64,000 bases of DNA. Source: Apiotrichum sp. Y4204 (Eukaryota > Basidiomycota > Tremellomycetes > Trichosporonales > Trichosporonaceae). The stretch is taken from the NCBI GenBank assembly GCA_025531455.1, contig JAMYHL010000082.1:62001-126000 (forward strand), given 5' to 3'. Below the pieces are notes generated by a model. That model saw nothing but the letters and a program-made list of their open reading frames with translations. It did no database searches and was not told where the DNA came from. The position numbers and the translations under genes were made by a program. How positions within the stretch are numbered: the stretch's first letter is position 1; each line of letters opens with the position of its first letter. This document shows, one piece after another, positions 54,607-64,000 of the stretch.

Positions 54607-55206
54607 ATATTCCTGGTATGCATATTGTAAGACTCCTTGCAATGCTTGATGGCCATTCCATCCTGGATTCCTGGCCATGCTCGTCATTCTGTCGCGTTTC
54701 CTGATGCTCGTCATCTGTCGCGTTTCCTGGCGGTTCCGTCCCGTGGCGGTTATGTCCCGTGGCGGTGACGTCCCGTGGGGCGGTTACAGACTCCTGTCAC
54801 TGAGATCCACCACCCTTTCTACGTTTCTACACTACTCGTCGTACTGTACTCGTCATCATGGCGAGATAAGCGGCGTCGCAAAACACAGTACTGAACAATG
54901 ACGGGGCCAAGAGGTATGAGCTTGTTCCTCACATGAACAATAGCGGCGGTTAACGAGATCCCGAGATTGATTTCCCCACAACATCCCCAGGTTCCGCTTG
55001 GCCCCGCCTGGCAAACTTCGGAACTGAACTCGGCAAAGCTCGGCATCGACAAACAATGCTCTGATAGTTGCTCCATTGCCGAGGCTTGCCGCGTTATCTA
55101 GTATCTAGGATCCTCTTATACGGCGCCACACATGGAGCCCCTCACCCGGCTTATGTACACACCCCATCATCGACAAGATAACACAACATATCTTCCAGCC
55201 ACAATC
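54607..55206. other. Intergenic: transporter promoter and tandem repeats
   Basis: 600 bp between PRODH and the transporter. It holds the tandem repeats at 54678-54786. An in-frame ATG at 55132 upstream of the transporter is possible but less likely than 55207. Confidence 0.5.
54678..54786 (+). repeat. Two adjoining tandem repeats after PRODH
   Basis: TGCTCGTCAT(T)CTGTCGCGTTTCCTG-type units occur twice (54678-54728). Three units of a 16-bp repeat, CGGTT(C/A)(C/T)GTCCCGTGG and a CGGTGAC variant, plus a partial copy follow (54731-54786). Confidence 0.8.
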
Positions 55207-56761
55207 ATGGCCAAAGATCTGCGCACAGACAGCTTTGATCACAAGGAGAACAAGGTCGACATGGCGGCCAAGTACGAAACGGAAGTGAGCGTCACTCCCG
55301 TGGACGGGCACGTCCACGACGCCGTGTTCGGCGAGCTGAACGATGACGGGCCCGACTACCGTAATGTAAGTGCATAGTCTGGGCTGAGCGCTCACACGAC
55401 AGGTCGGATGGATCGGATCCATGGTGTTGATGGGCAAGGCCAATGTCGGCCTCGGCGTTCTCTCAATCCCCTTCATGTTCCAGACACTCGGCATCGTCCC
55501 GGGCATCATTGTCATCGTGGTCATCCAGTCCATGGTCACCTGGTCCGACTGGGTCGTTGGCCGGTTCAAACTCAACCACCCCAACGTGTACGGATACCCC
55601 GACATTGGGCGGGTAATGTTTGGCCGGGTTGGAGAAGAGGTCCTGGCCGTGTGCTTCACCATCTGTGAGTCTGCGTACTAGGCGCTCACCACTGACGCCA
55701 GATATGATCTTTGTCTGTGGTTCGGGCATTGTCTCAATCGCGACTGCGCTCAACGCCATCTCGCTGCATGCGACCTGCACGGCGGTCTTTATCGTTGTCT
55801 CGGCAGCTGTCGGTTTCGGGCTCGCAAGTATCCGCACCCTGGGCCAGATCACCTGGCTCGGTTGGTTTGGCATGATCAGCATCATGGCCGCAATCATCAC
55901 CCTCACCATCTCGGTCGGCGTCCAGGACCGTCCCGCCGAAGCCCCGCAGACCGGCCCGTGGGACAAGGAGATCTTTGTCTTTGGCTCTCCAACCTTTGCC
56001 GAGGCCATCAGCGCCGTCGCTTCCGTCATCTTCGCCGCGAGCGCCACACCGACGTACTTTGGCATCATCAGCGAGATGCGCGACCCCCGCATGTACAATC
56101 GCTCCATGTTCTCGGCGCAGATCTTTGTCACCGTCACGTACCTCATCATCGGCCTCGTCGTGTACGCCTACTGCGGGCAGCACGTCGCCTACCCAGCCCT
56201 CGGAAGTGCGGGTACTCTTATGAAGCGCGTAAGTAGAGGGGTGAAAACAGTGTCTTGTGACCTAAACAATCGTACTGACACCATCTCCAGGTGTGCTACG
56301 GGCTGGCCATTCCGGGTCTCTTTGTCACCCTGACCATCTATTCCCATCTTCCCGCCAAATACGTCTTTGTGCGCATACTCCGCGGCTCGCGGCACCTGGC
56401 GAGTAACACGCCCACGCACTGGATCACCTGGCTCAGCTGCACGTTTACGTGCATGTTCGTCGCGTACATTATCGCCTCTGCAATCCCCATCTTTGGCTCG
56501 CTCGTGTCGTTTATCGGCGCCGTCTTCTGCCCCATGATGTGTATGATCCCCTTTGGTCTCATGTACTGGCACGACAACTGGCGCTACGAGACGGGTACGC
56601 GGACCTGGAAGCGCAAGCTTGGCATGGGCGTAGCCGTGTTCATCACCACTGCCGGCATCTTCCTCACCGTTGCGGGAACGTACGGCGCCATCGTCGCGCT
56701 CATCAACCAGCCCGAGAGCGGCAAGCCATGGTCCTGTGCGGACAACTCCAACTCTGTCTAA
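55207..56761 (+). CDS. Amino-acid transporter, AAAP family (Mtr-like)
   Basis: Membrane permease of the Aa_trans (PF01490) family, similar to Neurospora MTR neutral amino-acid permeases. Four exons (55207-55365, 55403-55664, 55702-56228, 56291-56761) with introns of 37, 37 and 62 nt give 472 residues. A hydrophilic N-terminus of about 53 residues precedes roughly eleven hydrophobic helices, starting with GWIGSMVLMGKANVGLGVLS, the conserved first helix with its GxG kink. Helix-breaking motifs ASATPTYFGIISEMRDPR and SHLPAKYVFVRILR also match the family. The C-terminus is short and polar. Its position directly after PRODH and before the regulator suggests proline or hydroxyproline uptake. The ascomycete prn permease PrnB belongs to a different family (APC), so this would be an analogous rather than homologous solution. 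Confidence 0.92.
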
Positions 56762-57239
56762 GCTGGAAAACAGCGGGAGGGGGATTGATTGATGAATGGT
56801 ATCATGTAGTCTTTCTATAGTGCGGCTGGTCCTGAAAGTTGTCGCCTGCGAGTAGTTGTAGTTTTGAAATGAATAAAAGGCAGTTTGATGTGTGATTTCC
56901 TATGATCTCGAGCGAGCGATTCCACAATGCTGATGGTACAATGGAATGGTACAGTACACAGCTACAGTGATACAATGGGGCACCATAAAAGCCGTAAACC
57001 CACAGGGCCGCAGTACATAAAACCCCACACACATGCCCCACACAAGTCACAAGATCACAAGTCACTTCTCCCCGAGTTCCCGAGTCGCAATCCGCTTCAT
57101 CCGCTCCATACCCGGGCCCATCCCATCACTCCCATCACTCTCTCCCTTCACTCCCTTTCCATCAATGCATCATCTCATGCTCCTCTCGCCACCAGATTCT
57201 AGATAGATTGCCATCTCGGCTCCGATCATCTCCTCTATA
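56762..57239. promoter_or_regulatory. Intergenic: promoter of Zn2Cys6 regulator
   Basis: 478 bp. The right half is C/T-rich (ATCCCATCACTCCCATCACT type, 57121-57160) with a GGGCCC box at 57114-57119. No gene is recognised. Confidence 0.5.
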
Positions 57240-59722
57240 ATGACCGAAGAACGGGAACCCCCCGCCAAGCGTCCCAAACGGACATACCGCGCATGTTATC
57301 CCTGTCGCTCCGTACGTGGCCCCAGCCAGTCCACTCCACCGCTCTCTCGCTTACAACGCAGCGCAAGCTCAAGTGCAGCTTCGGCGACCCAAATATGCCG
57401 TGGGATGGGCCGTGCGAGCGCTGTCTGCGCGAAACCCGCGAGTGCGAGCGCGCAAAGCCGACGTTTGTTCGCGCCGCCGTACCCCGCAAGACGGACGTGT
57501 CTCCCCCAGACGCGTCCCCGCCGAAGCCAAAGGAGGCATCAGCGTACCGCAAGCAGCAGCAACCGCCGCCGCAGTGGGACGACGTGGAGTCATCGATGCT
57601 TGTCGGCGACAATGCCGAGTCCGAGTCGAGCGACGAGGAGGGTACGCTCTCGGGAGATAATAATCCCCTCGTGTCGTCCAAACTGCAGAACCCGTCTGAC
57701 GCGCTGCGGCTTTTGGCTACCGCGAGCAGTCTCGAGTACCAGTCCCTCGGGTCCACGTACCCCGCCAAGGAGAGTCGGCCGGGGCCGGTAGGGAACAATG
57801 TCTCGACATGGATGTCGTGGGAGCCCCTCCAGCAGGGACTGCTTACTGTGCAGGACGCTCGCGCGCTCTTCTCCTTGTAAGTGCACAGTGTTCAGCGACG
57901 CTGATCTGATACTAGCTTTGAGCTGGAGATGGCGGCACTCTTCCCCCTCATTCACCCTATGCTCTTTGAGCCGTACTACCTCGCGACTCTTGTGCGCGAC
58001 GAGTCTCTTCTCCTCGGCACGATGCTCACTATCGCCGCGCGCTATTCGAACGTCCTCGCAGATAGGAGGGGTGCCGTGCTGCATGTTGAGCTCTCCCAAT
58101 GGGTTCGCCTGCAGCTTATGCGCGTCATGGACGGTGACCCAGCACTACGGTCGATATGCACCGTCGAAGCCCTGCTACTCCTCAGCGAATGGCCGATGCT
58201 GCCGATGCGGAGCGGCGATGCAGACTCGCCGGATCCAGAATCTGAGGAGTTGCTGCTCCTCAAGCCTAGTATTCGGTACGATGCCTACGCCTGGTCCAAC
58301 ATTGGTGAGTGTCGACCGATTTCACGGATGCTGACCAGAAGGTTGGGCTGTGCGGCTTGCTCAAGAGCTGGGAATCCAGGAGACTGTCAAGAGCTCCGCA
58401 AAGAACCAGAATCAATTAGTGTCCACCTGGAAGGAGGAGCGCATGCTCAAGACGTGGATCTGTGAGTATTTGTCAATTGACGACACTAACAGAGAGACTG
58501 CTGCAACGCCGACCGGCATATTGCGGTCCGGCTCGGCCGCAACGCCGTTGTGCAGGAGACCATGTCCTCGCGGTGGTGGGAGGAGCTGTCGCACCGGCTG
58601 AACAGTGAGCGGCGAAAGGACTCAAACGACGTGTGGACTTCGGACGTCTTCCTCCTCGGGTGTATGGCCCAGGTACGATATCACCACGTCCGCTTTGCTG
58701 ACTCCAGCTCCTTGGAACAGTGCAAGAGCATCTGTACTCGCACAAAGACGTTACCCGTAGCCTCCTCCGCACCGGCGCATGGGAGGCGTTCATGCGCCGC
58801 CTCCGCCTCGAGATTCGATACTCGAAGCGCGCGTGCCAGAGCAAATTGAGTGCGTGCGTTTATTGGGTCCTCGCTAATTGCAGACGACGGGACCGTTGAA
58901 TCGGCGCTCCTGCGGATGGAGTTTGACTATGTCGTGCTGTACGCGTACTCGCTCACTCTGCGCGCGCTGCAGGGTAAATTGCGGAGACGGCGGCAGGCGA
59001 ATGATCTCCACTATCGCTCCCCGTCGTTGCTGAATCTCGTCGAGGGTCCGTGGATCATGGAAGCCCTTCACGCTGCAAGATCCATCATTGAGATTACACT
59101 CAACGTCCTGGAGAAACGGGATATCCTCCGATACGTCCCCTCCAGGTGTTTCCAGTACTGCCTCTTTGCTGCGACGTTCATGTACAAGGTGGGTCCGAGC
59201 TACTGCTTGGGCGCTAACACTCAGGCACTAGCAACAGGAATGGTCGAGTATGGACAACAGAGCACCTCGGCGCTCCTGGACAAAGTCGTGCATGCCCTTC
59301 AACGCGCGTCTATCGACGACCAGCACTTTGTCCGCGGCTTTGCGGGCCTCCTCGTCCGCCTAGGAAAACACTGGGACAGCGAGGGACAAGCAAGCACATC
59401 GCCATCAGTCCTCAATCCGGCTTTAACCAGTGACACACCGCAGGCTCAGGCCCAACCGCAAGGCGCACCAGAACCCAGTATCGAAGCCCTACTGGGCACA
59501 AACGTATCCCCTTCATCCGCCCTCGCCCCACTCATGGACGACTTTCAGTGGAACTTTGACCCCACGTTCCAGATGCCCGCGGCAGACCACGAGCAGGACC
59601 TCCTTTTCCAGAGTATCTGGGATACGGGCGGGCAGGACGCGACGGGGTCCACGTCCAACAATTTGTATGCTACTCTTCTGGGTGACGCGCTCAATTTTCC
59701 GGACGGCCTGGACGGGGTATAA
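57240..59722 (+). CDS. Zn2Cys6 transcription factor, cluster regulator candidate
   Basis: Fungal binuclear zinc-cluster activator, 739 residues from eight exons (57240-57311, 57362-57876, 57916-58304, 58339-58461, 58497-58672, 58708-58849, 58884-59188, 59225-59722); introns are 34-50 nt. The DNA-binding cluster is CYPCRSRKLKC ... CERCLRETREC, cysteines 19, 22, 29, 42, 45 and 52 (C-x2-C-x6-C-x12-C-x2-C-x6-C), assembled across intron 1. A Ser/Pro-rich linker leads to a fungal_trans-type middle domain: ALFSFFELEMAALFPLIHP, TMLTIAARYS, SICTVEALLLLSEWP, WAVRLAQELGIQ, and spliced TWIYCCNADRHIAVRLGR. Intron 7 (59189-59224) is 36 nt without a stop. The C-terminus is acidic and Gln/Pro-rich, a plausible activation domain. 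Neighbouring PRODH and transporter suggest a PrnA/Put3-like role; this is positional inference only. Confidence 0.9.
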
Positions 59723-60414
59723 GGCGATTTATCACCGTAGTTTTTCCGTGTTCATATGTATTATTTCACAGCACAGTACAGTCGTATTCCTGTCGTCTAG
59801 GGTAGGGCTGACATTCGCACTACGCTCGCGGCGCCAGATCTACTCCCATCCCACCACCGGCGAGTCAGCTGAGCCATAAAGCCAGGACGGAAAGACCAAG
59901 GATGGCTCACGACGCACGAGAAGGGAGTACTGCCAGAGTTCGACTCTGTGGACCGAGATGCAATAACACAAGCGCTGTCAAGATCTCTGCCATATCTCGT
60001 GCATACTAAGTCACAGCGTGTACCAGCCAACTACCACTACTCGACCTCGGACGCTCTCTACATGCCTGCACTCTGCGCACTCTGCGCTCCATGATCCCCA
60101 CAGCTATCCCATCTAGTTCCTAGCCAGACCAGAACTCGAGGCATCTGACATCTAATCCAGCTGGGAGCTGGGAGCTCGGAATCCGGAGTTCAGAGTTCAG
60201 AGCTCGGCCAACCCTGCGTGCAGGCGCGGTGGCGGCATCTCGCGGCTCGTGCTGGCGCGGGTGCGGCGGCAACAAACGGCCCGCCGGACCGAGCGGCCCG
60301 AGCCACTCACTGGAAAGACAACGCAACACCCACTACAACATGGTACTAAGGTCGACAGAGGTTAGAGGTTCGCGCTCGTCTCGTCTCGGTTTCTGTTCTT
60401 CCACATCACTCATC
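59723..60414. promoter_or_regulatory. Intergenic: promoter of aldolase gene
   Basis: 692 bp. Short direct repeats CTGGGAG/CTGGGAG and AGTTCAG/AGTTCAG lie at 60160-60201. No CCGAG array like that of PRODH is present. In-frame ATGs at 60229 and 60340 precede the chosen aldolase start. Confidence 0.5.
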
Positions 60415-61616
60415 ATGGCCATCACTAGTACTAGCAGCACCAACGGCGGCGGCGGCAACACCAACGGTGCCACCAACGGCGCCACCAACGGCACAAATGG
60501 CACAAACGGCGCCAGCACCGCGAGCCACCGAGTTCTCCGCGCAGGCGTGTGGGCGCCCTCCCCCGCGTTTTTCACCGATGACGAGGAACTTGGTGTGTAT
60601 GCCCTCCATCTCCATCCATCCCTCGCTCCTATATTCTCGGTCACTAACGCTCCAGACCTGCCCACGTTCCGCACCCACGTCGTGTCCCTCGCGCGTGCGG
60701 GGCTCCAGCCAGTCGTGAACGGCTCGATGGGCGAGGCGCACCACCTGACCGCTGAGGAGAGGACGACGCTTGTGCGCGAGGCGCGCGCCGCGCTCGACGC
60801 CGCGGGATTCGACGATGTCGTGATTATTGCCGGGACGTGAGTAGCTTCACCTGCTTTCATTCTGACTGCAGGGGCGGGAACAGCACACGGGCGACCATCG
60901 ACCTGTGCCGCTCAGCCGCAGACGTCGGAGCGGACGTCGCGATCGTGATTCCGCCAGGATACTTTGCCGGCGCGATGAGCCGCGACGCGCTGACCGCCTT
61001 CTTCGCCGACGTGGCCGCCGCCTCCCCCATCCCCGTCATGATCTACAACTACCCGGGAGCGGCAGGCGGACTCGACCTGGACAGCGACCTGATCGTGCGC
61101 ATTGCCCGCGAAAACCCCAACATCTGCGGCGTAAAGCTCACGTGCGGCGCGGTCGGCAAGCTGACGCGTATCGGCGCGGGCACATCGGGAAAGTTTGCCA
61201 CGCAGTATCCCCGCGCATCGGCGTCGGCACCCGAGTTTGTCATTTTGGGGGGGTTTGCCGACTTTCTCCTGCCCACGCTCGCGGGCGGGCGCGCACACGG
61301 GGCGATCATGGGGCTCGCGAATGTGTTCCCGCGCGGGATTGCGCGGCTGTTCGACCTCTCGCGGGGGATTCAGGCTGGAAAAGGACGGGAGGAGATGGAG
61401 GAGGCGCTCGCGCTGCAGGACCTCGCGGCGGGGGCGGACGCGGCGTTTGCTCGTGCGGGCATCGCGGGGACGAAATGGTGGCTGCGCAAGTATGCCGGAT
61501 ATCCGAGTGCGCGCGTGCGCCGTCCCCTGCTCGACTTCTCCGAGGATGCGGGGGCGGCGCTCGAGGCGGACGAGGCGGTCAAGGCGTTTTGGAAGGTGGA
61601 GACGGGGCTGGCGTGA
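60415..61616 (+). CDS. DapA-family aldolase (HOGA/LGA1-like)
   Basis: Schiff-base class I aldolase of the dihydrodipicolinate synthase superfamily. Three exons (60415-60592, 60656-60836, 60872-61616) with introns of 63 and 35 nt give 367 residues. The N-terminus has an Asn-Gly-Ala-Thr repeat (about 11-32). Then come GVWAPSPAFF, the pyruvate-binding NGSMGEAHHLT (family form GSxGE), IIAGTGGNSTRATIDL across intron 2, IVIPPGYF, Y178 in MIYNYPG and the Schiff-base K208 in GVKLTCGAVGK. These match fungal homologues of 4-hydroxy-2-oxoglutarate aldolase and of the galacturonate-pathway aldolase LGA1; sequence reading cannot separate them. Adjacent PRODH and P5CDH favour HOGA, which would split 4-hydroxy-2-oxoglutarate from hydroxyproline into pyruvate and glyoxylate. 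No targeting signal is clear. Confidence 0.88.
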
Positions 61617-62810
61617 GGCTTGAGGCGTGATGCGACTACGGGCTGGAAGTTATGCATTGGTATGTGTACTCGCTGTTGATGATAGGTTCGTTGCATAATT
61701 CGTTGGCCGTTGATGAGATGGACGCATGGCACGGCTGCGCAGCGCGCAGCGAGTACTGATCGCGGAGAATGAAGGGTACACCCAGGGTCCGGCTTCGAAG
61801 ACTGCGGAGGTGCATGTGGTCGCGTTTCGGGTTCCACCTGATCTGAGAGCTGGGGTCCGAGATGTGGGACAAAACACATCAGAGTCGATACATCTACGAT
61901 TCTTGTCGGGGCAAGAGCTGGCAGAGCTGCACCAACATACTGGCTTCTTTATCCACCCCGGTCAAGCTCAATGTGCTCCGTTCTACTCGCTCAAGTAACC
62001 TCGACCACATCATTTCCCCCCCTTCATTCCCCTTCTCATCAGCGTGCCTGATCAGCACGCACAGACTAATGACGTACAAAGAGGGGGATTAGCGGAACCT
62101 AATTGGGTGTAAGGATAATGGTAACCCCTGGACTAGCTTGGTTCTAAGCCCAATTCCTAAATGCAGATCCCCCTTTATTACCCCTTGCCCTGCGGATCAG
62201 CGTGGATCAGAGAGGATCAGCCAGAGTGTCTGGGCTGGATGACGCCGACCTCACCATCACAAGCAAGACCAATTCATCAACGACGACCACGAACACACTC
62301 GACTCGAGCTCGTCACCACATCACCTCTTCCACTAACATCCCACGACGCGACGACACGAAATACCAACGGCAAGCACTCTGTTTGGTATCAACGCGGCGG
62401 CGGCCTCGGTCATCGGCACTGTCGATCTCCCCCACGCCATCCCATTGCCCGACATCCATTCCATCCCACACAAGTCTCGAGAGACATTGGCATCGATTGA
62501 CTATTGATCATCAGTTCTTCATCAGCTCATCAGGCTGCACGCACGCACGCACGGCTCGCGTCCGGCTGTCTGTCTTTAGCATCCCCACAACCTCTGCCGG
62601 CGGCTGTGCCACTGCTCGTGCACTCGTTCTCATCCTCTTCAAGAGTGCCGTCCACCCTCCCCGACGCCACCAGTGTCCAATATCCAGATCCACCGATATC
62701 CACTGCCCAACCCAACGTCGTCGCGATAACGCTCCCTTCCAGCCCTACTTGATCCACTCCCTCGCACACCCTCCCTCCGCTCCGACCATCACACTCGCTC
62801 GACACCCCGC
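61617..62810. other. Intergenic region with inverted repeat
   Basis: About 1.2 kb. It contains the inverted repeat listed at 62078-62176, and C/T- and CA-rich sequence (62240-62800) that probably forms the promoter and 5' leader of the next gene. No gene is recognised. Confidence 0.5.
62078..62176. repeat. Imperfect inverted repeat, about 100 bp
   Basis: AAAGAGGGGGAT (62078-62089) faces ATCCCCCTTT (62167-62176), and inside it TAATTGGG (62100-62107) faces CCCAATT (62149-62155). It could fold as a long hairpin or be the end-to-end remnant of a small inverted-repeat element. Confidence 0.5.
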
Positions 62811-64000
62811 ATGGCCGCGGCCATGACGGAGCCAGCGTCCGGCCCCGCGGCCTCGCCGTCATCGCAGCGGCCTTCCCTCACCTCCAACCCCTCCAATCCC
62901 TCCATTTCATACTCCACCACTCCAACCCGCACCCCAGCGACGCCGCAGGCCCAGCGCCCCGGACCGCTTCCTCTTCCGATACCGCCGAGCGACGTCTTCT
63001 ACGCGTCCGCCTCAGGGAGCACGCCGCGTGGCGAGTCCCCAGCCGCCAACGCCGCCAACACCAGTAACGCCCCGTCCCTCGGCTTGTGGTCAAACTCGCA
63101 CTCGCCCACCCAAACCTCCAAATCCGCCTTTCTCTCAGATGCCCGCCGGCGCATGTCGCTCGACACGCGCCGCGTGCACTCGGACATCCACCCACGCGCG
63201 CGCCAGCGCTCCATCACAGTCGGCAAACGCCCCTCCGTCGTCACTGGCGGCTATGAGAGCAGCTCGGACGATGGTGATGAGGAGCTCGAGCCACACCCGC
63301 ACCACCCACAGCCCGGACGCGCACGGAGCGGAAGCATGCGCCAGGGTGACAGCGGTGGCGTCGGCGTCGCCCGCCCGCAGAGGGGATACAGCATAAGCGC
63401 CATGGGCAGTCCTTTGTATCCTGCGCACGCTGGACATGCGGGGGTCAGTGCCGGGCCCTCTGCAGGGCTCGCTGGCGCAGGGACCCCGCGCCATCGTGAT
63501 CGCGACGTGCACCCCCACGCTCACTCTCTTCATCCCCACGGACCCCACGGTATCGCCCACGGCCTCACCGCCGCTGGAGCCGCCTCCCCCATCTCACCCG
63601 CAGCGCTCGAGGGCCTCGGCATAATGAACGCCAACCCTTCCGGCACTCGCCGTCGGGCACAGTCGTTGATCTCTCCGTCTATCGAATACTCCCCACCAAC
63701 ACCTGGCTCCCGCCGCGGGTCCCGCCCGATCCGGTCGCCTCTCTCAGCCACACACACCCCGCGAAACGCCACGGGCTCGGGAATTCTCTCGCCCATTGTC
63801 GACCGGCCGAGTGAGTCGCGCGAACCGCGAGAACCGAGAGAAGCCAGAGAACCCCGCGATCTCCGCGATCGCGAGCGTTCCGCCTCGATGCGCTCGTCCC
63901 GTCACGACGACCTTGCGGTCCCGACGCTGTCGCTCCCGTCGTCGCACGCGCAGTCGCGGGAGGGATCGATACGCGAAGGCGGGGGTGGCAGCGGGCACCG
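62811..64000 (+). CDS. Ser/Pro/His-rich protein, partial (runs off right end)
   Basis: The frame is open without interruption from ATG 62811 (or the in-frame ATG 62823) to the end of the window, at least 396 codons. I do not recognise the family. The visible part is low-complexity: Ser/Pro/Thr-rich up to residue 60, then ARRRMSLDTRRVHSDIHPRA and ARQRSITVGKRPSV, an acidic patch ESSSDDGDEELE, a His-rich region around residues 225-245 (VHPHAHSLHPHGPHG), then RRRAQSLISPSIEYSPPTPG and an Arg/Glu-rich run of REPREPREAREPRD type. Many R-x-x-S and S-P sites suggest a heavily phosphorylated scaffold or signalling protein. A catalytic or binding domain may lie beyond the window. No signal peptide. Confidence 0.75.
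   Translation, partial: MAAAMTEPASGPAASPSSQRPSLTSNPSNPSISYSTTPTRTPATPQAQRPGPLPLPIPPSDVFYASASGSTPRGESPAANAANTSNAPSLGLWSNSHSPTQTSKSAFLSDARRRMSLDTRRVHSDIHPRARQRSITVGKRPSVVTGGYESSSDDGDEELEPHPHHPQPGRARSGSMRQGDSGGVGVARPQRGYSISAMGSPLYPAHAGHAGVSAGPSAGLAGAGTPRHRDRDVHPHAHSLHPHGPHGIAHGLTAAGAASPISPAALEGLGIMNANPSGTRRRAQSLISPSIEYSPPTPGSRRGSRPIRSPLSATHTPRNATGSGILSPIVDRPSESREPREPREAREPRDLRDRERSASMRSSRHDDLAVPTLSLPSSHAQSREGSIREGGGGSGH

Overview
The window is nuclear DNA of a compact, GC-rich fungal genome, most likely a basidiomycete yeast of the Tremellomycetes. I infer this from many short spliceosomal introns (mostly 31-65 nt, GTRNGT donors, CTGAC/CTAAC-like branch sites a few bases before the acceptor), a CPL1-type cysteine-rich secreted protein, intron-containing tRNAs and gene content. 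Trichosporonales would fit best, but that placement is a guess. I joined exons by hand; every complete spliced model given with exon coordinates is a multiple of three. I recognise 24 protein genes (two cut by the window ends), two intact tRNAs and one tRNA relic.

Left block (1-9401): a five-gene metabolic group with an MFS transporter N-terminus, an AidB-like acyl-CoA dehydrogenase ending in AKL, a PLP-dependent Cys/Met-metabolism enzyme, an acyl-CoA synthetase ending in ARL, and an Lpx1-like alpha/beta hydrolase ending in GKL. The C-termini point to peroxisomal acyl-CoA chemistry. A CPL1-like secreted protein follows at 10082-11243.

Middle (11244-46474): a gene-poor 3-kb stretch with tRNA-Glu(CTC) and a tRNA-Asp relic; then a Ser-rich unknown, aminopeptidase P and an MCUR1/DUF1640 mitochondrial membrane protein, all on the minus strand. 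Two single-exon F-box-like paralogues (19838-20974 and 37514-38644) lie on either side of a poorly populated block of about 16 kb. That block holds only a multi-exon GST-like gene, a SAP-domain protein and tRNA-Asp(GTC). Next come the splicing factor Prp46/PLRG1 and a Pro/Ala-rich unknown.

Right block (46475-61616): the most interesting part, read here as a proline/hydroxyproline catabolic cluster. In order: P5C dehydrogenase, zinc alcohol dehydrogenase, YCII protein, RidA, proline dehydrogenase, AAAP amino-acid transporter, Zn2Cys6 transcription factor and a DapA-family aldolase of the HOGA/LGA1 type. The transporter, regulator, PRODH and P5CDH set parallels the ascomycete prn cluster, and the aldolase would complete hydroxyproline breakdown to glyoxylate plus pyruvate. 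The RidA/PRODH divergent promoter carries eight CCGAG motifs spaced close to every 8 bp. A Ser/Pro-rich protein runs off the right end.
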